Assembly: GCA_037952775.1 (NCBI GenBank)
Contig: JBANAY010000003.1
Coordinates: 17,112,001 to 17,176,000 of the forward strand
DNA: 64,000 nt
Reading direction: 5' to 3'
Source of the DNA: Clonostachys chloroleuca
Lineage: Eukaryota; Ascomycota; Sordariomycetes; Hypocreales; Bionectriaceae
This document shows, one piece after another, positions 1 to 12,476 of the stretch. The position numbers were made by a program, and so were the translations under genes. The notes below the pieces were generated by a model that saw only the letters and a list, made by a program, of their open reading frames with translations, was not told the DNA's origin and ran no database searches. Each line of letters opens with the position of its first letter. Within the stretch, counting starts at the first letter, position 1.

Positions 1-3000
1 GATGTGATAGGTCCAAGGCCGATAATCTTCGGGCCCTCACTCTCGGGACAGAATAGTTTGAAGAGAACCAGTGGCCAGCGAGTTGAAAGGGGGGACGAAG
101 CAGTACTAACCCAACAACCCCTTGAGATGTGGCGTTTCTCAGCCTCCACCACGCCGGCCAGGCATATTTAGATCATTATTTGGGATGGTGTCTACCACAG
201 ATTCTCGCACCCATGCTCCAAACCCAGCCGGGATCTGGGATTTAACCAGTTGTTTTCTCAACACGAGAGCTTCACTATCTACAACCCCATCCACCTTAGG
301 TTACTCTCGGGCCCGTGGGCTATGATCTCCCGGATCGAGAACCGCTCATTATCACCGATCACCACTGCCCATGCCGCACTGCGTTCCCGTTGTGGAATCT
401 TTCCCCCGAAAGTTTAATCCATTGCGACATCGTGATGCGACGCATCGTAACCCACCGAACGGACCGTGCTACATAGTGCGTAGGGGCAAGGCGTTTACTA
501 GGTATAATCCCGGTTGTACATTGGGCTGCTGTATCCTTGGCCACCTGCACAACTCCTCAGCTCTGATGAGCACAACTACCTATTCAACATTGGCAGGTTT
601 CGAAAAATCAACCAATTGTTACTCTAGCTTTCGTACGTAACATTCACTCCCAGCCATTGGCCACTCGGCCAATTAAGGGACCTGCAGGCAATGCCTCCAC
701 TTCAGTTGTGTTCAGCTATTGAGCGGCATCTTTGCTACCCGGTCACTCTCACACGCTGTTTTGAGCTTCTATAGGCTGAAGAGGGAGAGTCACTGGCTCA
801 AACATGGCCCCTCATGCATGTGCCTGTCTCTCCCCAGGCTCAAGTACCGTCCATGGACCACGCCGCTCCTCTTCCGCCTCCTCCCCTCGTCAGAGACCCA
901 TTGGTTGATGATACACTGGCGTATTTCCTCAAACGGGACCCGATGGCTCGGAAATGTGAGTATCCCTGTTCAGGGCCGCAATCTCTCATTCCTCCACATT
1001 ATTCTTTCATGAGATCTCGCCTACGATTCTCTACACATTTCGTCATCCCAGCTTGAGATTCCAAGAAAGATGATGCATGGATCTCATTCTCGCCTCCTCC
1101 GCTCCAACCCAGCAGACGATCTACGCGGCATTGTCTCATTCCCCGCCAATCAATGAATAGCCCTGCCCCAGCCATGCAGCCTCACTCGCAACATGGTCGT
1201 AAAAAAGAAATAGCGAGTGTCGGGGTGCTGTGGGGAAGCAGACACAAATGTCTGCCACAGCTTGGCAATGCATGTGAGATATGACAGGATCTCATTCATG
1301 TTTCTATCTTGACTCACCCTCTTTCTCGTCCCGAATGGTACATACTCCCATGAGTGCACATCGACATAGTACACCACCAGCTACAGAACTGAGCCAGCCA
1401 CAACCCTGCCCGGGACTTGACCCGGCTCCGTGGGTTGCTTACTGCCTGCCGCTCGCTCGGAGGATTTCCATTGGGCCTCAATTCATCCCAACCAACAGGC
1501 CTGTGCCATATCACAGCGCTACCGCTGCAGCTCGCATGCCAAGCCGAAAGCGATCTATACCTAGATTCCATCATGAACCTTTTCGGCAAACTGCATCCAC
1601 CAGCGGGGTCTGGCTTTAATCCCCCCTCCCCTTGGATCTGGAAAGAAGCAAAAATACGAAGATGAAATGCGAATCTATGTAGGTATGACCACAAACGGCT
1701 ACTTGTCGATAAGTCAACTCTATCCCGGCATAGGGTCGACGAATGCCGGGGCTGCCCCTCGCTTAGAAGGAGAGTCAGGTGGCGGTGGAGAGGGGGAGAT
1801 GATGGCGTTGTTCCCCCATGACGATAGCCTCACGGGAACCCTGCGTGCCGGATTGCACGAATAGACACCAACTCCGTCATCCTAGCTTTGAAAGGGTGTC
1901 GTGGGACAATGCTGCGGTGGTGGTGTTGGAGGTATTGTTGTTGTCTTTGTTGGTGCCTGGCGCAAAGACACGGCGGCGCTCAGGCCTCATCTGTATTGAG
2001 ATGGGAAAGATTCTAATAAAAGATGTGTATTGTCTCGGAAAGGGCCCATCCCTCACAATGCTACGTGACAATTTACCAGAGCCCGTATTTTCTGTAAGAA
2101 AGAAAATATACCCATCATGTTTTATCGTTGTGTGGGCGTCACTCAATCTCTTCTCCCTCAGGGGGCGGGATCTGGGCTCTACTGGGGCCGCCGGCGATCC
2201 ATCTAGGACGGCTCACATTATCAGATGGGATGGATGCAAACTGCATGCTCAAAGGAGAGGGGCGCGCCCGGGACTTTGGGTTTGGGTGGCTCACCTGCGT
2301 TCATCGAAAACAGGCTCGCCATGCACAACCGGCCAACAACACCATTCGCCTTAGTTTCGACCAAGCGAGGAGAGGCAACATGCTTCATAGCCCCCCCCCC
2401 CCCCCGACCGGCAATGCGGAAACAGGGCCAGGCTGCCCGCGGTGGGTGTAAGGGGCCCAGAGATTACTGGTAGATCCTGCGTAGGTAATCACTCGATCGG
2501 ATGCGCATGGCTGACGATCACTATAATCCAAGGCATCTGGTCGGGCTTGCTGAATCGACCTAGGTGAGGCCCTATCACCCAGACCACCCCCAAGATGTGA
2601 AATCTCGGCACTCCTGGGCCATCATCCAAGCGGTCACCAGAGACAGCCCGCGCGACGAATGGGAAAGACGAGCGCCGGGGGTGTGGTCTGGGTTTGAAGG
2701 CTGAGATAACAAGGCTAGCGAGCGACGCTAAGCAAATCAATCAACCATCACCAACTCGCCCATCACACTTCTAGATCACACGCCCCCAGGCCAGGCGGCC
2801 AAAGCGCCAGAAACCCAGAGGGCAGATGGCAGGTTTCCCAGCAGTAGAGACATTTCCCGATGCTAGCTGGGCGCTACTGTAGGGGTTTACGGTCTGTACC
2901 TTACTGGATCTGAGAGAATCGACATGTCTTGGGCCTACTGCATGCGCGCTCTCTGGCTTGGAAAGTTCTCCCAGCCCCAGGGGAGCATGCGTGGTTCGTC

Positions 3001-6000
3001 AGGCACATGCACGTAAGAGCGAAAGCAGTAGAGCTCTCTCCTCCTCCCCCTCTCGCAGCGGAAGCCGGGCCCCAGTCGCGAGGCCCAGGGGAATGGGAAT
3101 GGTGAGCTGCTAGTGCTGGGCCCCAAGGCAAGGGGCCACGGCAGATCCCATCCCATCTCATCCCATCGTGTGCGTGCCTTGGCGCTCTAGCCTTGGTCAT
3201 GGGCCATTTTGATTAGATTGAGACCGTGCACCCACCGGCGCGCGGGTCATAGGCCGCCGCCATTGACTTTCCCAGCTCAACCGAGGACGGACGGACGGGG
3301 CAAGAGACGGCGGATATTGTGAGAAAGCGTCCCGTCCCGCCTGGGTTCCGGCCTCGACGGGAGAGCTGGTGGGCAAATCCTGGTGCCAATTGCTACTGGA
3401 TACCTACCAGAGTTTATCGTGGCCCTTTGGCCTGGCAAGGATCGTGGACCGCGGAGAACGGGAGCTAATTGGAGCGCAAAAGTTAGCCAGCACTATGTCG
3501 GGAGCTATTTGCGAAATTGTTGGCTGTGAGTTGGGCGATGCTTTCATTTTCTGGTTTGGTTCGCATACGAGAACCTCGATTGATCAATCGCTCAGAGCAA
3601 TTCATTTATTCTCTCATCCACCTCGACCCTCGTCCAGTTGTGAGGCTCTCCACACACCCTTTTCTCTTCTCGCAAGCCAGCTCCTACACAGGCGCAATGC
3701 AGGAATGCGGAGGCTTGTTCTCATCCTGGCTGTCATTGAGACAACTAATGTAGCCCTATGTACACCTCCAACGGCCATGGATCTTTCTCTCCGACGGCTT
3801 TATTATTTCCAACCACCAAGTATTACCCTATACCGCAACTTTGATACCTTAGCTATTGCCTGCAGAATTGGTCGATATCCACTACATCGATGATCTCATG
3901 AATTGGATCGTCACTGGGCTCCTCATGTTTCGATGGTCATATTCTCGGTGGGGAATATTGAAAAAAATATTACCCAACCCATTGAGATCGTGATCTACAT
4001 TCTTGACTGGTATCATTTTGCTTCTTTTCCTGACTGAAATACTGAGATGTACTACCCCCCATTTGCATCTATCTTTTTTTTTCCCTTTTCTCCGACCGAC
4101 ATAGGTTCACTCACACGCGCATCATGGTACAGCCCAGGTACCAAACCGTCGTCCCAAGGCATTGATCATTCAATGCACCATTCGTGTAACACAAGCACAA
4201 AGGGACAACATCGTTGTTACACCAGATCCCCGCCCCAACCAATCGAGGACGATCGCGGTGAAAGCTGAGACAGACAGTTTGCATATTATGTACGTATACT
4301 CTCAACGTGGAAGCGCATGCATACGGCTGCGTGTTAGAAATGACGTTTGCCCCGAAAGGTCCAGACCGCATCGGATGCGATATCTCCCATGCAACGCTGC
4401 AACTCCCCATGCATCTGCTTCTTGACCGACTTCAAGATGCGTGGGATTTGCACAGCTGAGTCGTGTGCATGTTCTGTCACCGGAGGGCGCAGACCATGAT
4501 GTCCCAGCACCTGGTGTAGGTTAGGAGAGGAGAGATCACGAGTTCTGCAGGGTCAACAGACTTGTTCTCCCTTCTGTTTGCAAGTAGTGGTATTAATGTA
4601 GGTCGTACTTTCCCTCTATGCTAGTGTAGGGCTGTGGCGGGCGCAGTTCACTGCCGAACCGCTCCTTCCAGAGCCACCACAGACGAAATAGACCAGTGCA
4701 ATTACCAATGAACATGTATGTGGATTACAAGCCCACCAGAGCGAAGATCAAACCCACACCGCACTTGTTGCCCTGCAGCTTAATTCTGCACCTCGCAAGA
4801 TAGACGAGAAGCCCAACAAATGCCTGTCTCCCTACAGATCGAGCTGATCCAGCCCGCCGCAGGTACCCTCCCTCGTCAATGAGGCGCTCTGCCATCTCCA
4901 GAAGCGGTTTCTCCAGCATTGGCTCCATGCCGGTCAAGGCGTTTCCTCGACGAGACATATCATGTTGCCTCACACATGCAGCCAGCAGGGTAAGGGCAGA
5001 CTTATCTTTCCACACTCTGGCTTCATGGGAGGTGCGCTTAAGGCCTAAACCATGCAATTGCATGCTGAATCGGCTTAGGTACATGACCAGCAACCCTGAC
5101 TGCGTGTTGTCGCGTTGCGAAGGAGTTGTCGCTTCACCACGGCGATGTCCTTCCTCTTCCGAGGAGATGACTGTACGACAGCACCCCATGGCGATAGTCT
5201 GTACCAGGACCGAAAGCACAGTTCCCAGCATCACGTACGGACTCTACGACACTACGTTACTTCCCTGATCTGTCTTGTCCCCTGCCTCCGAGCCCAAGCT
5301 GAGCTCAACAGTGCGGGAGGCTTGCGTCTGATATTCCGTTTTGAGAGAGTGTTCCCCTTACGTCGTCGCACCGTGCCTGTTTTCTCATCGGCAAGCCCCG
5401 CTGCTTAAGTCTCCCGATTTCCAGACTTCGCTTTGGCCCTCACGATCGGTGTCAATACATCTGAATCTAGCCCACCACTAGACCTTGTGGCTGGGTGTGG
5501 CCACACCATCAGATACCTGGCTGAGCAACCTTGATGGGGTAAGGGTTGTCTATCCGTTCGTCACTCTTCTATCTTGCCTGCCGACCAACAAACTCCTCCA
5601 GGTTTCACAATCTCTGCCAAGTGTTCCCCGTCTGGACAACCAGACTGATCATTCCGCAAGACAAGCTCCAGGCCTCCCCCTCCCCTCCCTTGCCCCTGGC
5701 ACCCAGACCCGGCTCAAAGTATTCTACTTTTGCAAGATTTTCACTCATGTATCCCTCCCTCCCCTGGATGGGGGCGTGAAGACGGGAAAATCTGATCCTG
5801 GTTCTCGGTGGGGCTTGAGCCTGTGATGTTATATTTTCTTCTGCCAGCAAGACTTACACCTCCGCTTTTGTGTTTTTCTTTTGCTTGCACGGAGAGATCT
5901 CAATTCAAACATGTTGGACAAGGCTCATGCCGGGACGAAGTGCAAATCTGGGCGATCTTTCCTCCCCCCTCTTTCTCTCCGCATTGAGCCTTGCGCCCCC

Positions 6001-8084
6001 CAGGACCAACCGGCGTTATACGGCCCTTTCGACGAGTCATCCTCTGGGTAGCATTGTGCTACTCACCAACGACCAACAAGAGCTCTCCGGATCACATCCC
6101 AGATCGCACCCATGGCGGCTGGATGCTACCCCCCAATACCGGACGCGCACAACACTTCTACAGCCCTGTTCTACCAGGTAGGCGGAAGGGGTTTTTGCGT
6201 CAGGCGGAGACGGCCGTCTCTGGGATGCTGGGGTAGCATTGTCATCAATGTGAGGCTATGCTTCGGGGAACGAGCATTGAGTTTTTCCTCCCCCTTCCCT
6301 GGCCCCATGCTGTTTACCTGCCTCATTCCAGAAGCGGCGCAGCTGACCGGTCTGAACAGCGAATTCCACCCGACTTCAAATCGCTAGACCGACGCATACC
6401 GGGATAGATTGACCCAGGCAAAGAGCCGGGTAAGAGGGAACAGAGGGTCGGGATTCTCGCTGAGCTGCCGGGGGTTCTCGCCCTCTGTGCAGACGTTCCC
6501 TCTCTTACCTTCAGCCTTGCCTCGCCCTGCATTGGCATCCCTTGCTTCGCCTCGTATCGTCATATGGGATTGCCGTGAGATTGGCGTCTTGATCGTCCTG
6601 CTTGCATGTCCCGAGGCGCGCCGACGCCTTGTTGACACTCCCGAACCATATTACGAGACTGGTCCCGTTAAAAATCAAGATACCTGGCTCCCGGCTTTGC
6701 TCGGGGTTGCAGTACGGTGGAGTTTGAGATTGAGGTCCGCCAGACCCGTCACAAACCCTTGCCATGCTTGCCGGCCAAGTCCTGCATGATATGCTCGCCG
6801 CTATGGAATTTTGCCTAGTGTCGCTCCACTCAGAGAGGGCGTAGGGTGAATGAGTAAAAAAATTTAAAAGCTGCCCAAAATGCAACGTTATGCGGCGGTG
6901 CTCGAAAGCTTACACAGCGATTGACAAATGGAAAATAGTAAGTGGAACGACGTACTGGCAATGCAGGTCAGGACTGATTTGGAGGTATGCCAGGGTCGAA
7001 CGTCATGAGCGACAGCCTCACCCTGAGGTTTCTCGCATGCGCACTGCACCCCCGTCGTTGGGTGATTGATGACCGAACCCCCCGACTGGGCACTAGGGCA
7101 CCGCCGGGATGGATACAGATCCTTCGAATCGGATATCACGACAGAGTGTGGTCCTTGGTAAGCTTGAGCCGATCTTGTCGGCGGGGTCCGGAGCGGTTGC
7201 ATCGCTCAGTGGACCAAGGACCAGGAACAAGATCAAAGGTAGGGACGAACCTCGTGTGTCTGTTCCCGTGAGCAAGCCACGATGGCTTCCCCAGGAGCAA
7301 GCCGCCGCAAATGGCTTCCCGGTATGTTCCTTGCTTCCCCCTCTGAGCCATCTTTGGGAACAGGCGGCTGAAATCGCAATTTGCAATGTCACTATTTTCA
7401 GCCCTTCATCCAGGCACCCATGCAACTCCTTATTTGTGACATGTCAGAACAAGAGGCCCATTGTCACCCCCATGGCCATGGGGGCATGTTGTACATAGTA
7501 CGGTAGGTATGAAGCATTGCAACCCCACGCACTCTTCGCTTCTGGGCTCCGGTATGCGCCAGGTTTGATTTTCGAAGCGCCACCCTTGCAACAATGAATG
7601 AGCAATGCCTGATCTGACCGATCAGGCCGCGAGAAAACAGGGCCAACAGAAGACGGACGGGCTCAACAGAGCAGTCTGGAAATACGGTATTCTCCTTTGG
7701 GCGCGAGTTGGTCGAATTCCCCTTTGGGGAAATAATAGGCGCGAAAGCAACCCTGGTCATTTTGGGCAGAGTTGGCTCCAGACTTGCGTGCGTAACCCGG
7801 CAAACTCTTGTCCGTTGGTCCAGCCCTGGTAGGAAGCCATGCGATTTCGGTAGCCTCGTATTTGTGTGTCGTTGATGCAAAAGAAGGAGGGGTATATCGC
7901 ACGGGAAGAATGGAGAACCATCAACTCGAGGGGGCACGTAAGGTAGGTAGATTGTACGGACAAGCCGAGATATATTCAAAGTGATTCAAATATTAGTCTA
8001 TTTGCTAGTGAAAACGAGGGTCTTGTTCTTCAAGTCCAACGCTCCGAGAAAACGCCCCGAGAGGTAAAAGAGCAAGAGTGTGAT
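1..8084. other. Gene-empty left flank (8.1 kb)
   Basis: No reading frame here shows a recognisable family motif. The open frames are short, overlap on both strands and cannot be joined across plausible introns into a conserved protein. The longest, about 170 codons on the minus strand at 4725-5234, has an open antisense frame of similar size and no domain. Visible features are a run of 15 C at 2391-2405, a T-rich tract near 4073-4085 and CT-rich stretches of the kind seen in fungal promoters. It may hold long regulatory or untranslated sequence, or a non-coding gene, but nothing can be named. Confidence 0.5.
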
Positions 8085-9099
8085 TCAAGCCAGCCACTGA
8101 GGCAGGTAGAACTTGACATTTTCGTACACCAAGAAGGTTACCCAGGTTGCTGGCATCACCCTGATGACGCCCGGGACGAGACCTCGATAGAAGCCTCTGA
8201 CGCCCTCCTCCCTCCACGTCTTGCGAACGACGCCGCGGAATCCCTGGCCAAAGCGCTCCTCGGACTGGTAGTTCTGCAGGCGGCTGCGCAGGACCTGGTA
8301 CGGGTAGGTGACGGCGCCGGCGACGAGCTTTGCGCCGCCCGAGATTAGCATGGTGGCTTCGGTGCGGATGGGCGCGTCCGGGTCGTCGCGCGACGCGACG
8401 TACATGCGCTTGGCAGGCTCGTAGACGGCGAACTGGACGGCGCCGTGGGAGACGCCGATGAGCGAGACGCCCAGTCCCCGGTAGAAGCCGCGGACGCCCT
8501 CGGACCTCAGGATGGCGCGGAATCCGGCCGCCGTGGACGGGTACGCGCCCTCGGCACCTTTATCGCTCGACAGCATGCGCGTCTTGATGACCCAGATGGG
8601 GTTGGTGAGGGCCGTGGTGACGGCGCCCGCGACGGCGGGGGAGATGAGGTAGTCGGCCGCCGTGGGCCTGTCGCGCCCCCTCCAGAACTTGAGGGCGCGC
8701 TCGACGCGGGCTTTGAAGAAGAAGAAGCTGGCCCAGGAGGAGGCGTTGCCGATGAGGTTGGGCGTGAGGCCGCGGTAGAGCGCGGCGAGGGGGTTGTGGT
8801 GGTTCGTCATCGAGCGGACGAGACCCCACATGGATGGGCGCTCGGCGGGCGGGACATTGCGTTGTTGGACTGGAGAAGGAGAGATTCGTTAGCTATATGG
8901 CTCCCCAAAATCTCCTGCTTTTGTTTCTAAACTCGTCAACCTGCCTTGCGGCTGGCGTTGCGCGGACGGACGTACGTTGCATGCGGGTCTTTACGATGTC
9001 GAGCGGGTGGACGACCAAGGTCGAGACGGCGCCGGCCGAGAGGCCCGCGATGGACTCGACGGCCGCGGGAGAGATTCCCGCATTGTTAGTTTGGACCAT
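8085..9099 (-). CDS. FLX1: Mitochondrial carrier, FLX1-type (FAD/folate) transporter
   Basis: Two exons, complement(8085..8869, 8976..9099), give 302 residues, the usual carrier size (about 300). The donor is GTACGT, the acceptor TTCTCCAG, and the 106-nt intron keeps the frame. The protein has three mitochondrial carrier repeats, each with a PX[DE/W]XX[KR] signature: HPLDIVKTR in repeat 1, NPIWVIKTR in repeat 2 and YPYQVLRSR in repeat 3. The tryptophan variant NPIWVIKTR and the downstream GVSHGAVQFAVYE stretch are typical of the FAD/folate (FLX1/SLC25A32) branch. Members sit in the mitochondrial inner membrane and move FAD or related cofactors. The start chosen is the first methionine before the signature of repeat 1. 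The carrier family is certain; the substrate is inferred from the branch. Confidence 0.9.
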
Positions 9100-9574
9100 C
9101 AGCGCCTGCTGGATGGATGTCGAGCCCTTATTTACATCCTCGAGGTCGCAATGGCAAGAAAGGGGACAATGACGCCGGTGGTGATGTTTGGTTCAAAGCG
9201 GGAAAAAAATTTATGGGCCCGATGAGCGGGCGCAAGTCCCGAAGCTTAGCAACCAAAGTGCATTAATTCGGCCCACGCATATATGCATCTCTAGAATAAC
9301 ATTTTAATGGCTATAGAGACATGGGGAATTTTGGAATCGTAAATTTTTTGTTTAGTTCGGAATAGTATGATGTGTGTGTATATAATCGTACAAGCTGCCG
9401 TCCAGCAGGGCGGTGGTTATTACAAGGTCTGAGTTTTGTGGCCAGTCTGCAGCCAAGTGCAGGATTCCCCCAGCGCCAGACACGCTCATGATTCTTCTGT
9501 TACGCCACTCCATATCCCATCTAACATATCTAGGGCCCAAAATACCGCGTAGTCTTCGTTGTCGTTGACTTTTT
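9100..9574. other. Spacer between the FLX1-type carrier and TOM7
   Basis: About 475 bp. It must hold the promoter of the minus-strand carrier and the 3' untranslated region of TOM7. It is AT-rich around 9280-9360. No further gene or RNA is visible. Confidence 0.5.
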
Positions 9575-9991
9575 CTAGGAGAGAGGAGAGAGAAGGCTGG
9601 TATTGGTGTTAGCTTGGGCCGAAAGATGGTCCTGGGAGGACACATACCGGATGACGGATGGGCGAGGGTTGCTGCGGGTGTAGCCTGTGAGTTAATTAGA
9701 TATTTGTATCCTTGACGCCTTAACGGGTAAGTTGAAGAGGTTGCTTCGTATGTTTCGAGCGCACCGAGGTAGAGGATCAAGGGGAGGTAGCCACTGAGCG
9801 TTGTTAGTAGGAGGAACAGCATGAGCAGAGAGGATAGACGGGGCGTCTTACTAGTGAATAGCGACACGGGAGATGTCAATGAGCTTGACAATGCGCTCCT
9901 GTGGCTCAAATATCAGGGTCATGTCCGGATGGTTTGTGTGGTCTTATGGGTTGGGCTATCGAACCTTGGACTCTTCGGAGAGGGCAAACAT
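9575..9991 (-). CDS. TOM7: TOM7, small subunit of the mitochondrial outer membrane translocase
   Basis: Five tiny exons, complement(9575..9596, 9648..9684, 9765..9793, 9852..9898, 9965..9991), total 162 nt and encode 53 residues. The protein starts MFALSEESKERI, continues [20 protein letters not shown] and ends LLSPLS. This is the Tom7 pattern: a short cytosolic N-terminus, one outer-membrane helix with the conserved HYGYLP and YLG segments, and the SNRP...LLSPL tail. In the family, Tom7 tunes assembly and stability of the TOM complex. All four introns are GT-AG and every junction keeps the frame. The first donor, GTTCGA, is weak. No single open frame reveals this gene, so it is easily missed. 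Its start lies 385 bp from that of the divergent SF3B4 gene, so they probably share a promoter region. Confidence 0.92.
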
Positions 9992-10375
9992 GCTGGGCAG
10001 ATGATGGCTTGAGGTGCAGAGATCGTATGGTATTGGTCTCCCAAATGGCCAAAGAATTAAAACTAACCCAAGCTGGTTTCGCCGACGGAGGGATAGAGCG
10101 TCTGAGGAACTTGGGATCGATCTGAGGTCAACGTCACAAAATTTCGAGCTCGGATCTTCCCCGGTAAAACGCGTGCGAAAGCTACGCTAAAAATTCCCAG
10201 GCTCAACTTCACCTCACCTTGAACTTGGGTGTAAACAACAACAGAAAAAACATCAACGGGGGTGACGGGGAAGATTTTTCTTGATCAATCACTTCAAAGC
10301 AGAGATTCCGCTTCTTTATTTTCACACCTTTCAACTTCCCACGCAGGGCCAGGAGTACCCTTACCTACATCCATC
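9992..10375. promoter_or_regulatory. Bidirectional promoter region between TOM7 and SF3B4
   Basis: This 384-bp gap separates two divergent start codons. It should contain both promoters and both 5' leaders. The SF3B4 side (about 10300-10375) is pyrimidine-rich, as is common near fungal transcription starts. No clear TATA box or palindromic operator was seen. Confidence 0.45.
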
Positions 10376-11596
10376 ATGGCGCAAAACCGCCACTGGTATG
10401 CAATTCCTCCCGGGATCTGGATTCCTACAGCAGCATATCTCGAGATTGGAACCCTTGGCTGACTTTCTTTTCTTCCACAGGGAGCAAGACAAAGATGCTA
10501 CCGTCTACATCGGAAACATTGACGAGCGGGCCACCCCCGCCATGATTTACGAGATCATGGTCCAAATGGGTCCCATCCAGAATGTCCATATGCCCCGCGA
10601 CCGAGTCACCCAGTCGCATCAGGGTTTTGGCTTTGTCGAATTCCGATCCGCTGAAGATGCCGACTACGCCGCCAAATGCATCAACGGAGTCAAGCTCTAC
10701 AGCAAGAATCTCCGTGTCAACAAGGCCTCCGCCGATAAGCAAAAGGCGAACGAGGTCGGCGCCAACCTGTTCGTTGGTAACTTGGACCCAATGGTCGACG
10801 AGAAGATTCTCTACGACACTTTCAGCAACTTCGGACGCATTGCCAATTTGCCTAAGGTCGCTCGCGACGACAACGGTTCGAGCAAGGGCTACGCCTTCCT
10901 CAGTTTCGGTGAATTCGAAAGCGCCGATGAAGCTATCCAGAACCTTCACGGCCAGTACATCCTCTCAAAGGAGGTCTCTGTTCAGTACGCCTTCAAGAAG
11001 GACGGAAAAGGTGAGCGGCACGGTGATAAAGCTGAGCGTGAACTTGCCTCTCAGGCAAAGGGCCGTGGTATCGTTCCCGAGACCCAGCCCGTCCCTCCCG
11101 CATTTCTCTCTACACCTGCCCCAAACACCCAGGCTCCTCCTCCCCATCCTGCCGGCTTTGACCCTTCATCAATGGCCCCTGGTGCTGTGCCTATTCCTGC
11201 ACCTTCCCACGCACCCGCCGCTGGATTCGCCCCCCAAGCTGTTACCCGTGGGCCTCCTCCCTATGGCCATCCCGTCCCACCGCCAACCGGCATCGGTCGT
11301 GGATCAGCTCCCCTCCCCCAGCCCCTTCAGGACTTCCCGCTCGACCCCCCCAGGGCCAGCCCGGCGGCTTTAACAACCCGGCCGACTTTCATCCTGGACA
11401 TGGCGGCTTCAGACCGCCCACCGGCTCCCCAGTCCCTCAGGGCTTTCCTGTTGCACCTCCCCCTGGCTTCCCTGGCACTCCTCCTCCTGGAGCAGCTGGA
11501 GCAGCTGGTGTGCCAGGCTTATCACCTGGTGCACCCCCGGGCTTTTCACCTCCCCCAGGGTTTCAAGCTCCTCCTCCCGGTTTCTCTCGAAAGTAA
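10376..11596 (+). CDS. SF3B4: Splicing factor 3b subunit 4 (SAP49/Hsh49), one-base frame break in the C-terminal tail
   Basis: Exon 1 is 10376..10395 (MAQNRHW, split codon) and exon 2 starts at 10481 after TTCTTCCACAG. The protein has two RRM domains. RRM1, about residues 12-90, has VYIGNID as RNP2 and GFGFVEF as RNP1. RRM2, about 100-178, has LFVGNLD and GYAFLSF. A proline/glycine-rich tail follows. In the family this U2 snRNP protein contacts pre-mRNA near the branch site and binds SF3B2. As written, the frame runs into an uncharacteristic leucine-rich tail ending at 11630. The next frame instead gives a typical tail (SGLPARPPQGQPGG ... PPPGFSRK) ending at TAA 11594-11596. One extra base in the C-rich tract at 11310-11319 would restore it, giving 378 residues. 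Identity is certain; the break is an assembly error or a real lesion. Confidence 0.93.
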
Positions 11597-12476
11597 TCAA
11601 AACGAAGGAAGGTATACGTTATTCACCTGACTAGGCGAAGACCAACTTTGCGAAGATTTGAAGGAAGCGGATGCGGCACTTGAAGGTACATCGACTTAGG
11701 GAGAACCTTCTACTTAGGGAGGACCTTCTACTTAGGAAGAACCTTTTACTTAGGGAGAACCTTTTACTCAGGAGGAAGCCTCGCCTCAGAAGAAACCTCA
11801 ACCCAAGAAGAAGCACCGACCTAGGAAGAAGAATCGGGGAAAAAATATTGAGCATTCAGTCTGTCAAGAATCAGTTGATTCTTAGACCTTTGTCATTTGC
11901 GAGGAGTTAATAGGGCGTTGAGGGTTGGCATCTTTGTTTATTTTGCGGTAGAAGGCACGATACCTAGAGCAAACAACCAGAATAAATGCCTTGAAAGGCT
12001 TGAAACCTATCTGCATACCTCCCTTTGATGAATGGAACTGTGTATGACCTTGCATGCTTGCCTATGACTCCCACCATGAGCGGTTTCGAGCCCGACGCCC
12101 TGTGAACTAACTTTCGTCGGACCCTTGCCAACTATTCGGACCCTATCGAAGTGATGTAAGATTTTACCGTTTGCCTCTCTAGCGGTGCTGCACAGCCGTT
12201 GTAACCTCACGCTGTAGCCGTTGCTAGGTGCTTTGGCAAGCCGCCAACGGCCACCACAGTAGCTTATGTAGTTTTCTGGACCCCAAGGAAGCACAGCAAG
12301 TTTGGCTTCATCAGAAGGGTTGCTAGCTTTGCCAGATGGTCATCATGCACTCAGTACCTAGCCTTACCTTGAAAAGCTTACACGTGGGTCATGGTAACAC
12401 GGGGTGGACTTTGGTGCATACTGCACAGCAATTTTAACCCCTCCTCAAGGGTCGCACAGCCAACTCCAATCATCCT
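11597..12476. other. Spacer between SF3B4 and SCC4 with a short tandem repeat
   Basis: This gap holds the SF3B4 3' end, an 18-bp tandem repeat (11694-11790, listed separately) and about 600 bp before the end of the convergent SCC4 gene. No complete gene is visible. Confidence 0.5.
11694..11790 (+). repeat. 18-bp tandem repeat, about five copies
   Basis: Four full units (11694-11711, 11712-11729, 11730-11747, 11748-11765) of the type ACTTAGGGAGAACCTTCT are followed by a partial unit in which TTAGG reads TCAGG. In the frame starting at 11694 each unit begins ACT-TAG, while the last begins ACT-CAG. If the four TAG were CAG, the frame would be open from 11631 to about 11890 and would end in a Lys/Gln/Pro-rich basic stretch. 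The tract therefore looks like a decayed coding repeat with C-to-T changes at CpA. Confidence 0.7.

Noticed and set aside
4725..5234. 169-codon minus-strand frame
   Set aside because: No domain, no convincing leader or intron context, and an antisense frame of 129 codons lies in the same place. Too weak for a gene call.
9352..9909. 185-codon minus-strand frame over TOM7
   Set aside because: It reads through three introns of TOM7; only the fragments [10 protein letters not shown] and SLLSP belong to the real protein.
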